NCBI RefSeq assembly: GCF_000949385.2
Contig: NZ_JYKO02000001.1
Span: 3,792,770-3,856,769, forward strand
Direction of reading: 5' to 3'
From: Pseudomonas sp. LFM046
GTDB lineage: Bacteria; Pseudomonadota; Gammaproteobacteria; Pseudomonadales; Pseudomonadaceae
DNA: 64,000 nt
Below, one piece after another: positions 26,711-35,268 of this stretch (its first letter is position 1; every line of letters begins with the position of its first letter). The translations under genes and the position numbers were made by a program. The notes under the pieces are model-generated. The model made no database searches. It was not told where the DNA came from and worked only from the letters and a program-made list of their open reading frames with translations.

Positions 26711-27598
26711 TCAGCGAGCGGACGGACGGTCGAGCAGGCGCTCCAGCAACCAGCTCGCCGCCGGGCCCAATCGGCGCTCCCGCGACCAGACCACATCCAC
26801 GGCCTGGCTGCGCGGCCAGCCGGGCACTTGCAGCTCTTTCAGACGGCCGTTTGCGTAACCGCTGACCAGCCAGCGGGGCAGCTCCGCCCAGCCGAAGCCA
26901 TGGGTGGCCATTTCCAGCAACAGCAGGTAGTTCGGCGCAGACCAGCAGCGCCCGCCGCTGGGCGGCAGGCCGTCGTTCACCGCCAGGGCATCGCCCAGGG
27001 TGTTCAAGCGCAACAGGCGCCAGCCGGCCAGGTCGCTCTCGCGCACATCCGCCCGCTGCGCCAGGGGGTGATCGAGCGCCACGAACAAGCCGAAGTCAGC
27101 ACGCTCGGCCACGACCGCCGAAGCCAGCTCCGGCGGATAGCTGCTCTGCGCGGCCAGCAGCCCCAGCGTGGCACGGCCCTGGGTGACGAGCTCGATCACA
27201 TCACGGTGCTCGGCGATCAGGCATTCGAACTCGAGGTCCGGATAGCGCTCGTCCAGCTCAACCAGGCGCGCCTCGTACTGGGCCGACTGGTAGGTATCGG
27301 ACAACGCCAGCGTCACCCTCGCCTCCAGCCCGCCGGACAGCTGGGCGGCGGCGCGCTGGAGGCGCTCGGATGCGGCACGAATCTCCTCCACCCGTCCCAG
27401 CAGCGTGCGGCCGGCTTCCGTCAGTGTCGGCTGGCGACTGCTGCGGTCGAAGAGCTCCAGGCCCAGATCGATCTCCAGCCGGGCGATGGCCTCGCTGACC
27501 GTGGACTGGCTCTTGCCCAGCTTGCGCGCAGCCGCGCTGAACGAACCCAGGGCGACGGCCTGGGCGAAGGCTTCGAGTGATTCTGGCGAGTAATTCAT
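26711..27598 (-). CDS. LysR-family transcriptional regulator
   Basis: A 295-aa regulator with an N-terminal winged helix (residues 1-60; SFSAAARKLGKSQSTVSEAIARLE) and a type 2 periplasmic-binding-like effector domain. It is divergent from the PACE efflux gene with 91 bp between, the arrangement of aceR/aceI in Acinetobacter, where the LysR protein activates the diamine/biocide exporter. That role here is an inference from layout. Confidence 0.88.
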   Translation of the reverse strand: MNYSPESLEAFAQAVALGSFSAAARKLGKSQSTVSEAIARLEIDLGLELFDRSSRQPTLTEAGRTLLGRVEEIRAASERLQRAAAQLSGGLEARVTLALSDTYQSAQYEARLVELDERYPDLEFECLIAEHRDVIELVTQGRATLGLLAAQSSYPPELASAVVAERADFGLFVALDHPLAQRADVRESDLAGWRLLRLNTLGDALAVNDGLPPSGGRCWSAPNYLLLLEMATHGFGWAELPRWLVSGYANGRLKELQVPGWPRSQAVDVVWSRERRLGPAASWLLERLLDRPSAR

Positions 27599-27646
27599 AT
27601 CGGTTTTCCCGATGGCATCCAACTTAGTGCTATCCCATCAACCGAT
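27599..27646. promoter_or_regulatory. Candidate LysR operator between lysR and the PACE gene
   Basis: ATCGGTT (27599-27605) and its complement AACCGAT (27640-27646) face each other across the divergent gap. A shorter palindrome ATCGG-N5-CCGAT overlaps the first arm. They lie where a LysR protein controlling both genes would bind. Confidence 0.4.
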
Positions 27647-27689
27647 GAGAATACAGGCCATTCCTGTCATCCGCAGCCTGGAGAGCACC

Positions 27690-28160
27690 ATGAACCGTCC
27701 GACCACCGCCCTGAACAAGTCCCTCAAGGAACGCGCCTTCCACGCCCTGGCGTTCGAAGGCCTGGCTGTTCTGCTGACCGCGCCGGTACTGGCCCTGGTG
27801 ATGGGTAAGTCGCTCGCGCACATGGGTGCGCTGACCCTGATGTTCTCCACGGTGGCGATGGTCTGGAACATGATCTTCAATGGCCTGTTCGACCGCGCCC
27901 AGCGCCGCCTCGGCTTCCAGCGCACGCTGTGGGTGCGGTGCCTCCACGCCGTGCTGTTCGAACTCGGGCTGGTGATCGCCCTGGTGCCGGTGGCCGCCTG
28001 GTGGCTGTCGATCGGATTGGTGGAAGCCTTCCTGCTGGATATCGGTCTGCTGCTGTTCTTCCTGCCGTACACCCTGGCCTTCAACTGGAGCTACGACGCG
28101 CTGCGCGAGCGCCTGCTGGAAGCGCGCGCTGCCAGGACATCCGGCTGCAACGCCGGATGA
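27690..28160 (+). CDS. PACE-family efflux transporter (AceI-like)
   Basis: A 156-aa membrane protein with four spans arranged as two bacterial transmembrane pair domains. The acidic residue of span 1 required for proton-coupled export in AceI is present in HALAFEGLAVLLTAPVLAL. Family members export chlorhexidine and short diamines such as cadaverine and putrescine. The start was chosen at MNRPTTALNK with a GGAGAGCACC site; the upstream in-frame ATG at 27612 lies in the regulatory region. Confidence 0.88.
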   Translation: MNRPTTALNKSLKERAFHALAFEGLAVLLTAPVLALVMGKSLAHMGALTLMFSTVAMVWNMIFNGLFDRAQRRLGFQRTLWVRCLHAVLFELGLVIALVPVAAWWLSIGLVEAFLLDIGLLLFFLPYTLAFNWSYDALRERLLEARAARTSGCNAG

Positions 28161-28243
28161 ACGCCCTGATTGCGAAGTTACCGGGAACGTGGAAAGGCGC
28201 CCACAATCGAATACAGTAACGGCCCTTTCCGCAGGAGAACACC

Positions 28244-28411
28244 ATGCCCTGGTATGCCTGGCTGATACTGGTTCTGGCCATCGGCTCCATCGTCGGTAGC
28301 CTGATGCTGTTGCGCGACACGGCGAAGAAGCTGCCGCTGACCGAGGAGCAACTCAAGCGCATCCACGAGCGCAATGCCGAGATGGATGCCAAGGACGCAA
28401 AGGACCGCTGA
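28244..28411 (+). CDS. DUF2897 family small membrane protein
   Basis: A 55-aa protein: one membrane span (WYAWLILVLAIGSIVGSLMLL, about 3-23) followed by a charged helix ending in DAKDAKDR. This matches the small gammaproteobacterial DUF2897 family. A GCAGGAG site precedes the ATG by 8 nt. Function unknown. It is followed at once by the CPBP protease gene. Confidence 0.75.
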   Translation: MPWYAWLILVLAIGSIVGSLMLLRDTAKKLPLTEEQLKRIHERNAEMDAKDAKDR

Positions 28412-28415
28412 CCCC

Positions 28416-29219
28416 GTGCCGGCGCCCGAATCACGAACGGCGGCATCGCCACGGGAAGGCACCTTGCCGCTGCATCTGCAACTGCTATTTCCGCTGATCG
28501 TCCTCGCCCTGGGCCAGGGGCTGGGCGGCGTTCAGGTGAGCGCCCTGCTGGCGGGCGTCACCTATGCCGGCTGGGTGTTCGCCGAGCGCCAGCTGCCGGC
28601 AAGGCTCTGGCTGCCGATTACCCTCTTCTCTTCCGTGGCCCTGGCCGCGCATCTGGTTCCGGGCTTCAGCCCGCTGGCACTGGGCGAGCCCCAACGCATC
28701 AGCCCCGATGCGCCGCCCTACGCCCTGCGCCTGTCCTGGGACAAGTTGCTGGTGGGCATGACACTGCTGGCGTGGTGGCTGGGGCGCCCGGCGCCGCCTG
28801 CGCCTTCACCCCTGCGGGCGTGGCTGGTGCTGCTGGCGACCTTGCTGCTGGTGCCGCTGCTGGCCCTTGGCTCGGGCCTCGTGGGCTGGCAGCCGAAATG
28901 GCCGGAGCTGATCTGGGAGTGGCTGGCGATCAACCTGCTGGCGACCGTGCTGGCGGAGGAGCTGGTGTTTCGCGGCGTGCTCCAGCCCCTGCTGGTCAAG
29001 CGGCTCGGCGCGCGATATGGCGTGCTGCTCACGGCGGCACTGTTCGGCGCGGTGCACATCCCTTTCAGCCCGCTGTTCGCGCTACTGGCAGGCGTCGCAG
29101 GGCTGGGCTACGGCCTGGCCTTCCACTACAGCGGCAGGCTCTCGGTGGCCGTGGTCCTGCACCTGGCGGTCAATCTCTGCCATCTGTTGCTGTTGAGCTA
29201 CCCGTTGCGGCTGGCCTGA
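28416..29219 (+). CDS. CPBP-family intramembrane glutamic endopeptidase
   Basis: A membrane protein of about 267 aa with seven or so spans. The Abi/CAAX protease motifs are seen as EELVFRG (motif 1), FGAVHIPFSP (motif 2, catalytic His) and HLAVNLC (motif 4). These enzymes cleave membrane proteins or prenylated peptides; some give bacteriocin immunity. The GTG at 28416 was chosen because it does not run into DUF2897; an in-frame ATG at 28374 would overlap that gene by 38 nt. Its 3' end overlaps the convergent gene by 50 nt, which is unusually long. Confidence 0.8.
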   Translation: MPAPESRTAASPREGTLPLHLQLLFPLIVLALGQGLGGVQVSALLAGVTYAGWVFAERQLPARLWLPITLFSSVALAAHLVPGFSPLALGEPQRISPDAPPYALRLSWDKLLVGMTLLAWWLGRPAPPAPSPLRAWLVLLATLLLVPLLALGSGLVGWQPKWPELIWEWLAINLLATVLAEELVFRGVLQPLLVKRLGARYGVLLTAALFGAVHIPFSPLFALLAGVAGLGYGLAFHYSGRLSVAVVLHLAVNLCHLLLLSYPLRLA

Positions 29220-30006
29220 CCGCCACGCCATAGGGCCCGAAGATGCGCTGCAGGCTGCCATCGGCACGCAGCTTGTCCAGCAGCGCGGAAAACTGTGCGG
29301 CACTGATGGGGGCACCCGGCCGCAGCAACGCGTAGTGATGGTAGTGCTGGTCTTCCCGGTCACTGGTGAGGAAGCTCCCGGCCTGGTCCGGATTCAGCTC
29401 CAGGTAGGCGTTGAAGTAGGAGCGGGTCACCAGGGCGATGTCGGCCCGCCCCCGCAGGAGCATCCGCAGATTGCTCTCATGGGAATAGCTGAGCTTGGCG
29501 TCGAACTCGCGCTGGAGGAACTCAGGGTCAGCGTTGAAGCCGGCGAAGCCATAGTGATAGCCGTTGTACAGGGCCAGGCGCTTGCCGGCCAACTGGCTGA
29601 AATAGTCCTGGGTGCGCCCGGGCTGGGCCTTGGCCACGAAGATCTCCGCATCCTCCAGGCCCATGTCGATCCGCGTCCCCGGAATGCCTTGCCAGCCCCA
29701 GTCGGGGTTTTCGAATACGGCCAGGTCGATGCGGCCGTCCTGCAAGTCCTTGAAGCGCCGGGGAATGGCAGTGGGCCGCATGACGAAGCGGTAATCCGTC
29801 TGCAGCCCGTTGAGGGCATCGAGCATATCCGGCAGCAGGCCGCTGCTGGTCTCCGTCGACTCCGGCTTGACCACATAGGGCGGGAAGTGCGCACCGGCGA
29901 CCTGAACCGTCTGCGCGGCCGCTGCCGGCACGGAAAACAGAAGCACCGCCGATACCCACAACGCCTTCAGAGAAATCCCCGTACAACCTTCCATATCTAC
30001 AGCCAT
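29170..30006 (-). CDS. Periplasmic solute-binding protein, family 3-like
   Basis: A 278-aa protein with a signal peptide (about 1-31, AAA cut) and a type 2 periplasmic-binding fold: FPPYVVKPE near 41, DGRIDLAVFENPDW near 91 and a hinge near residue 200. No permease or ATPase gene is adjacent, so it is an orphan binding or sensor protein. Start could also be the ATG 12 nt further in. It shares 50 bp with the end of the CPBP gene. Confidence 0.78.
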   Translation of the reverse strand: MAVDMEGCTGISLKALWVSAVLLFSVPAAAAQTVQVAGAHFPPYVVKPESTETSSGLLPDMLDALNGLQTDYRFVMRPTAIPRRFKDLQDGRIDLAVFENPDWGWQGIPGTRIDMGLEDAEIFVAKAQPGRTQDYFSQLAGKRLALYNGYHYGFAGFNADPEFLQREFDAKLSYSHESNLRMLLRGRADIALVTRSYFNAYLELNPDQAGSFLTSDREDQHYHHYALLRPGAPISAAQFSALLDKLRADGSLQRIFGPYGVAVRPAATGSSTATDGRD

Positions 30007-30071
30007 CCCTTGCAGATCGTGTCCGTCGGCAGACTACGCGAATTTCATTGCTACAACACGGCAACGAGCGC

Positions 30072-30701
30072 TCAGCCGTCCTTGAGCACCAATGACAGGG
30101 CCTGCTCGGCAAGCTGGTCAAGGCTCATGGGCCCTTCCGGGCGGAACCAGGTGGTGGTCCAGCTGAGGGCGCCGGTGAGGAATCGGCGGAGAATGAAGGG
30201 ATCAGTGGTGAAATAGCCTTCGGCCCGCGCCTCGCCCAGCACGTCCAGCCAGATCTGCTCGTAGCTGTCGCGCAGCTGGAGGATGTATTGCTGGCTCTCC
30301 TCCGAGAGCGAACGCCATTCGTAGACCAGCACCCCCATGGCCTCCCCCGTGCCGCCCATGATGGATTGCAGCTCGCAACGGATCAGCGCCAGCACCCGCT
30401 CACGCACGTCGCCAGCCTCCGTCAGGGCGGCGCGCATCAGGGCGGTGTTGTAAAGGATGGTCTCCTCCATCACCGAACGGAGGATCTCATCCTTGCTCTT
30501 GAAGTGATGGAAGATGCTGCCGGACTGGATACCCACGGCGCTGGCCAGGTCGCGCACCGTGGTGCGCTCATAGCCCTTGCTGCGGAACAGGTGAGCGGCG
30601 GTCTGCAGCAGCTTGCCGCGGGCGCTTTCGGGGTCGGTGATCTGGCCACTGTCTACCAGCTCACGCATCACCGCTTGGGCTTTCTCGTCGTCAACGCTCA
30701 T
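30072..30701 (-). CDS. atuR: TetR-family repressor of the terpene cluster (AtuR)
   Basis: A 209-aa TetR protein: N-terminal HTH (about 27-75; TTVRDLASAVGIQSGSIFHHFKSKDEI) and an alpha-helical ligand domain. It is divergent from atuA, as atuR is in P. aeruginosa, where AtuR represses the atu operon by binding two 13-bp inverted repeats in the atuR-atuA gap. Two matching repeats are found here at 30790 and 30836. An intermediate of the pathway is the likely inducer. Confidence 0.92.
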   Translation of the reverse strand: MSVDDEKAQAVMRELVDSGQITDPESARGKLLQTAAHLFRSKGYERTTVRDLASAVGIQSGSIFHHFKSKDEILRSVMEETILYNTALMRAALTEAGDVRERVLALIRCELQSIMGGTGEAMGVLVYEWRSLSEESQQYILQLRDSYEQIWLDVLGEARAEGYFTTDPFILRRFLTGALSWTTTWFRPEGPMSLDQLAEQALSLVLKDG

Positions 30702-30789
30702 CGCTATCCCCGCTGCAGTCAGCCATTCCAACTTAAGAATGGTCCGCAAGTCTCTGTCTTGATTGCCGAAATTTATGCCGGGTGGTTCG

Positions 30790-30807
30790 CCCAAGCAAGC
30801 GCTCGGG
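30790..30807. promoter_or_regulatory. AtuR-type operator 1
   Basis: CCCAAGC-AAGC-GCTCGGG, an inverted repeat with one mismatch. Read on the minus strand it has the same GCTT-spaced pattern as operator 2. It lies nearer atuR. Confidence 0.8.
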
Positions 30808-30835
30808 TGAAAAAGAACGAAGGCGGCACTTTTCA

Positions 30836-30853
30836 ACCAAGCGCTTGCTTGGT
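30836..30853. promoter_or_regulatory. AtuR-type operator 2
   Basis: ACCAAGC-GCTT-GCTTGGT, a perfect 7-bp inverted repeat, 46 bp (centre to centre) from operator 1 and about 42 bp before the atuA start, in a position to block the atuA promoter. Confidence 0.88.
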
Positions 30854-30894
30854 AGTGTTCTTTTCATCTCCCCACAATGCTGCGGACCACTCCA

Positions 30895-32682
30895 ATGACA
30901 AGAACCGTACGCATCGGCTGCGCCTCCGCCTTCTGGGGCGACACGTCCACCGCTGCCGCCCAGTTGGTGCATGGCGCCACGCTGGATTACCTGGTCTTCG
31001 ATTACCTCGCCGAGATCACCCTGTCGATCATGGCCGGCGCCCGCCTGAAGGACCCCAACGCCGGCTACGCCACCGATTTCGTCGAGGTGCTGGCGCCGCT
31101 GCTGCCGACCATCGCCGAGAAAAAGATTCGCGTCATCAGCAATGCCGGCGGCGTGAATCCCGTCGCCTGCGCCAGCGCCCTCGCCGCCGCCTGCGAGAAG
31201 GCCGGGGTAGCCCTGAAGATTGCGGTGCTCCACGGCGACAACCTGCAACCGAAAATGGGCGAGTTGGCCAAAGCCGGCATCCACGAAATGTTCAGCAACG
31301 CCCCACTGCCGCCGATGTGCGTTTCGGTGAATGCCTACCTGGGCGCGCCGGGCATCGTCGCGGCGCTGGAGCAAGGCGCCGACATCGTCATCACCGGCCG
31401 GGTGGTGGACAGCGCGGTGGTCAGCGCCGCCCTGGTCCATGAGTTCGGCTGGGCCTGGAGCGATTACGACAAGCTGGCCCAGGCAGCCCTCGCCGGTCAC
31501 CTCATCGAATGCGGCGCCCAATGCACCGGCGGCAACTTCACCGACTGGGAATCGGTGCCCGACTACGAACACATCGGCTTCCCCATCATTGAAGTCGAAG
31601 CCGATGGCCGCTTCTGCGTGACCAAGCCAGAGGGTTCCGGTGGCCTGGTCACGCCTTTCTCGGTTGGCGAGCAGATGCTCTACGAGATCGGCGACCCGCG
31701 CGCCTACCTGCTCCCCGACGTGGTCTGCGACTTCACCCAAGTGACCCTGGAACAGGCCGGCGAACAGCGCGTGCGCGTTCTGGGCGCCCGCGGCCTGCCG
31801 CCGACACCGCAGTACAAGGTCAGCGCCACCTACCCGGACGGTTTCCGCTGCACCGCCAGTTGCCTGCTGGCCGGCATCGACGCCGTGAAGAAGGCCGAGC
31901 GGGTCAGCCGAGCCATCATCGCCAAGACCGAAGAACTCTTCGCCGAGCGTGGCTGGGGGCGCTACCGCGAGGTGAACGTCGAACTGCTGGGCAGCGAAGC
32001 GACCTACGGGCCCCACGGCCAGCGCCAGGACAGCCGCGAAGTGGTGATCAAGATCGCCGTCAGCCACAGCCGCAAGGAAGCCCTGGTGCTGTTCTCCCGC
32101 GAGATCGCCCAAGCCGCCACCGGCATGGCGCCGGGCCTGACCGGCATCGTCGGCGGCCGCCCCACCGTCTACCCGGTGATCCGCCTCTTCTCCTTCCTGG
32201 TGGACAAATCCGCCTGCCAGCTCGACGTGGAGCTGGACGGCCAGCGCATCCCGTGCGAGCCGCCACCAGCGGATCGCTTCGACGTCACCGCCATCGCCGA
32301 CGACCTGGCGCCGCCTGCCCCCGAAGGCCAGGCTCGCGCCAGCGTGCCCCTGGTGAAGCTCGCCGTCGCCCGCTCAGGCGACAAGGGCAACCACAGCAAC
32401 ATCGGCGTCATGGCGCGCAAACCCGAATACCTGCCCTGGATCGCCGAAGCCCTGACCCCGGAGGCGGTGGTGGACTGGATGGGCCATGTGCTCGACCCGC
32501 AGATCGGCCGCGTGGCGCGCTGGTACCTGCCGGGCAGTCACAGCCTGAACTTCCTGCTGGAAAACGCCCTCGGCGGCGGCGGTGTCGCCAGCCTGCGCAT
32601 TGACCCGCAAGGCAAGGCCTTCGCCCAGCAACTCCTGGAATTCCCGGTGCCGGTGCCCCAGGCCCTGGCCGACAGCCTCTGA
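30895..32682 (+). CDS. atuA: Acyclic terpene utilization protein AtuA
   Basis: A protein of about 595 aa. The N-terminal domain (about 1-450) starts with [12 protein letters not shown] and belongs to the AtuA/DUF1446 family; the C-terminal segment begins around [20 protein letters not shown] (about 485), a separate AtuA-like domain. It is needed for growth on citronellol and geraniol in P. aeruginosa, but its reaction is not established. First gene of the operon, 11 nt before atuB. An ATG six codons upstream is possible; neither start has a strong ribosome binding site. Confidence 0.9.
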   Translation: MTRTVRIGCASAFWGDTSTAAAQLVHGATLDYLVFDYLAEITLSIMAGARLKDPNAGYATDFVEVLAPLLPTIAEKKIRVISNAGGVNPVACASALAAACEKAGVALKIAVLHGDNLQPKMGELAKAGIHEMFSNAPLPPMCVSVNAYLGAPGIVAALEQGADIVITGRVVDSAVVSAALVHEFGWAWSDYDKLAQAALAGHLIECGAQCTGGNFTDWESVPDYEHIGFPIIEVEADGRFCVTKPEGSGGLVTPFSVGEQMLYEIGDPRAYLLPDVVCDFTQVTLEQAGEQRVRVLGARGLPPTPQYKVSATYPDGFRCTASCLLAGIDAVKKAERVSRAIIAKTEELFAERGWGRYREVNVELLGSEATYGPHGQRQDSREVVIKIAVSHSRKEALVLFSREIAQAATGMAPGLTGIVGGRPTVYPVIRLFSFLVDKSACQLDVELDGQRIPCEPPPADRFDVTAIADDLAPPAPEGQARASVPLVKLAVARSGDKGNHSNIGVMARKPEYLPWIAEALTPEAVVDWMGHVLDPQIGRVARWYLPGSHSLNFLLENALGGGGVASLRIDPQGKAFAQQLLEFPVPVPQALADSL

Positions 32683-32693
32683 GGACGCAACCC

Positions 32694-33569
32694 ATGGCAT
32701 ACGATTCGGTATTCAAGCCCGGCCTGTTCAGTGGCCAGACCGTCATGGTCACCGGTGGCGGCAGCGGCATCGGCCGTTGCACCGCCCACGAGCTGGCAGC
32801 CCTGGGCGCCCATGTGGTGCTGGTGGGCCGCAAGCCGGAGAAGCTGGAAAAGACCGCCGGCGAAATCCTCGAAGACGGCGGCAGCGTCAGCTGGCAGGCC
32901 TGCGACATCCGCGACGAAGACGCGGTAAAGGCCATGGTGGCGGCGGTGCTGGCCGAGCGCGGCGCCATCCACCACCTGGTCAATAACGCGGGCGGCCAAT
33001 ACCCCGCCCCGCTCGCCTCGATCAACCAGAAAGGCTTCGAGACCGTGGTGCGCACCAACCTGGTGGGCGGCTTCCTGGTGGCCCGCGAGGTGTTCAACCA
33101 GGCTATGAGCAAGACTGGCGGCAGCATCGTCAACATGCTCGCCGACATGTGGGGCGGCATGCCCGGCATGGGCCACTCCGGCGCCGCCCGTGCCGGCATG
33201 GAGAACTTCACCAAGACCGCCGCCGTCGAGTGGGGCTACGCCGGGGTGCGGGTCAACGCCGTGGCCCCGGGCTGGATCGCCTCCAGTGGCATGGACACTT
33301 ACGAAGGCGCCTTCAAGGCCGTCATCCCGACCCTGCGCGAGCATGTGCCCCTCAAGCGCATCGGCAGCGAATCGGAAGTGGCATCGGCCATCGTCTTCCT
33401 GCTCTCCCCCGGCGCGGCTTTCATCAGCGGCACCACCGTCCGCATCGACGGCGCCGCCAGCCAAGGCAGCCGTGCCTTCCCGCTGGCCAAGGCCAAGCCC
33501 GGCCAGAGCACGTCCTACAACGGCTTCCACCGGGCCTACCTGCCCGATGTGCTGAAAGACCAGGAGTGA
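32694..33569 (+). CDS. atuB: SDR protein AtuB, enoyl-CoA-reductase-like
   Basis: A 291-aa short-chain dehydrogenase of the terpene cluster. The cofactor loop TGGGSGIG (about 18-25) and NNAGG are present, but the usual YxxxK is replaced by HSGAARAG, close to the active-site segment of peroxisomal trans-2-enoyl-CoA reductase (PECR) and dienoyl-CoA reductases. This suggests a CoA-ester double bond, rather than an alcohol, as substrate. The exact step in citronellol/geraniol breakdown is not proven. Confidence 0.9.
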   Translation: MAYDSVFKPGLFSGQTVMVTGGGSGIGRCTAHELAALGAHVVLVGRKPEKLEKTAGEILEDGGSVSWQACDIRDEDAVKAMVAAVLAERGAIHHLVNNAGGQYPAPLASINQKGFETVVRTNLVGGFLVAREVFNQAMSKTGGSIVNMLADMWGGMPGMGHSGAARAGMENFTKTAAVEWGYAGVRVNAVAPGWIASSGMDTYEGAFKAVIPTLREHVPLKRIGSESEVASAIVFLLSPGAAFISGTTVRIDGAASQGSRAFPLAKAKPGQSTSYNGFHRAYLPDVLKDQE

Positions 33570-33575
33570 CGCCAG

Positions 33576-35192
33576 ATGGCCGTGATCCAATCCGAACTGG
33601 ACACCCAGGGCGAAGACTTCGCGAAGAACCGCGAGGCCATGCTCGCCGCCGTGGCCGGTTTCCGCGAGGTCGAGCAGAAGGTGCTGGACAAGGCCGCCGA
33701 GGCCAAAGCGAAATTCGAGAAGCGCGGCCAACTGCTGCCCCGTGAGCGCCTGAACCTGCTGCTGGACCCGGGCAGCCCCTTCCTCGAACTCTGCTCCCTG
33801 GCCGGCTACAAGCTGCACGACGACAAGGACGGCACCCAGGCCGGTGGCGGCATCATCGCCGGCATCGGCTACATCGCAGGCACCCGCTGCCTGATCAGCG
33901 CCAGCAACAGCGCCATCAAGGGCGGCACCATCTCCCCCAGCGGCCTCAAGAAGACCCTGCGCCTGCAGCAGATCGCCATGGAGAACAAGCTGCCGCTGGT
34001 GGCCCTCACCGAAAGCGGCGGCGCCAACCTCAACTATGCGGCGGAAATCTTCGTCGAAGGCGCGCGGGGCTTCGCCAACCAGGCGCGCATCTCCGCCATG
34101 GGCATCCCCCAGGTCACTGTGGTGCACGGCTCCAGTACCGCCGGCGGTGCGTACCAGCCGGGGCTGTCGGACTACGTGATCGTGGTGCGCGGCAAGGCCA
34201 AGATGTTCCTGGCCGGCCCGCCCCTGCTGAAAGCCGCCACCGGGGAGGTGGCGACGGACGAGGAACTGGGTGGCGCCGAGATGCACGCCCAGGTGGCTGG
34301 CACCGCCGAGTACCTGGCGGAGAACGATGCCGACGGCCTGCGCCTGGCCCGCGACATCCTCGCCATGTTGCCCTGGAACGCCCAGCTACCGGCTCGCCCG
34401 AAACCCGAGTGGCGCGAGCCGCTGTACAGCGCCGAGGAGTTGCTGGGGGTGGTCCCCGCAGACCCGAAGAAGCCCTACGACGTGCGCGAGATCATCGCCC
34501 GCATCGCCGACGGCTCGGAGTTCCTCGACTTCAAGAACGAGTTCGACTGCCAGACGGTCTGCGGTCACCTGCGCATTGAAGGCCGGCCCTGCGGCCTGAT
34601 CGGCAACAACGGCCCCATCACGCCCCAAGGCGCAGCCAAGGCAGCGCAGTTCATCCAGCTCTGCGAGCAGAGCAACACGCCGCTGCTGTTCCTGCACAAC
34701 ACCACCGGCTTCATGGTGGGCACCGAGTCCGAACAGTTGGGCGTGATCAAGCACGGTTCCAAGATGATCCAGGCGGTGGCCAACGCCACCGTGCCCAAGC
34801 TGACCCTGGTGGTGGGCGGCTCCTACGGCGCCGGCAACTACGCCATGTGCGGCCGGGGCCTGGACCCGCGCTTCATCTTCGCCTGGCCCAATAGCCGCAC
34901 CGCCGTCATGGGCGGCGCCCAGGCCGGCAAGGTGCTGCGCATCGTCACCGAAGAGAAGCACGCCAAGGAGGGCAAGGAGCCCGATCCGAAGATGCTCGAC
35001 ATGCTGGAACAGGTGACCGCGCAGAAACTCGACAGCCAGTCCACCGCGCTCTACGGCACCGCCAGCCTGTGGGACGACGGCCTCATCGACCCCCGTGACA
35101 GCCGCCGGCTGCTGGGCTATCTGCTGGATATCTGCGCGGAGGCCGAGGTGCGGCCGCTCAAGGGCAGCAGCTTCGGCGTGGCCCGGTTCTGA
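33576..35192 (+). CDS. atuC: Geranyl-CoA carboxylase beta subunit
   Basis: A 538-aa carboxyltransferase subunit. With biotin-bearing AtuF it carboxylates cis-geranyl-CoA to isohexenyl-glutaconyl-CoA. The crotonase-like N half has the GGGIIAGIGYIAGTRC region (about 90-105) and HGSSTAGGAYQPG (about 189-201), and the C half has GGSYGAGNYAMCGRG. The methylcrotonyl-CoA carboxylase beta chain is the closest relative; assignment to geranyl-CoA rests on the operon. An intergenic element follows 3 nt after the stop. Confidence 0.93.
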   Translation: MAVIQSELDTQGEDFAKNREAMLAAVAGFREVEQKVLDKAAEAKAKFEKRGQLLPRERLNLLLDPGSPFLELCSLAGYKLHDDKDGTQAGGGIIAGIGYIAGTRCLISASNSAIKGGTISPSGLKKTLRLQQIAMENKLPLVALTESGGANLNYAAEIFVEGARGFANQARISAMGIPQVTVVHGSSTAGGAYQPGLSDYVIVVRGKAKMFLAGPPLLKAATGEVATDEELGGAEMHAQVAGTAEYLAENDADGLRLARDILAMLPWNAQLPARPKPEWREPLYSAEELLGVVPADPKKPYDVREIIARIADGSEFLDFKNEFDCQTVCGHLRIEGRPCGLIGNNGPITPQGAAKAAQFIQLCEQSNTPLLFLHNTTGFMVGTESEQLGVIKHGSKMIQAVANATVPKLTLVVGGSYGAGNYAMCGRGLDPRFIFAWPNSRTAVMGGAQAGKVLRIVTEEKHAKEGKEPDPKMLDMLEQVTAQKLDSQSTALYGTASLWDDGLIDPRDSRRLLGYLLDICAEAEVRPLKGSSFGVARF

Positions 35193-35195
35193 TCC

Positions 35196-35252
35196 GTAGG
35201 GTGCGCCATGCGCACCCAATGAAATGATCATGGTGCGCTCGGCGCACCCTAC
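35196..35252. repeat. Intergenic element in the atuC-atuD junction (GTAGGGTGCGCC type)
   Basis: The ends GTAGGGTGCGCCATGCGCAC and GGTGCGCTCGGCGCACCCTAC are inverted. It starts 3 bp after the atuC stop and ends just before the AAGGAG ribosome binding site of atuD. Confidence 0.82.
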
Positions 35253-35268
35253 AAGGAGAACAACAACA

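Noticed and set aside
32538-34286. A 582-codon minus-strand open frame over atuB-atuC
   Set aside because: Antisense shadow of atuB and atuC with the same biased composition and no recognisable protein features.
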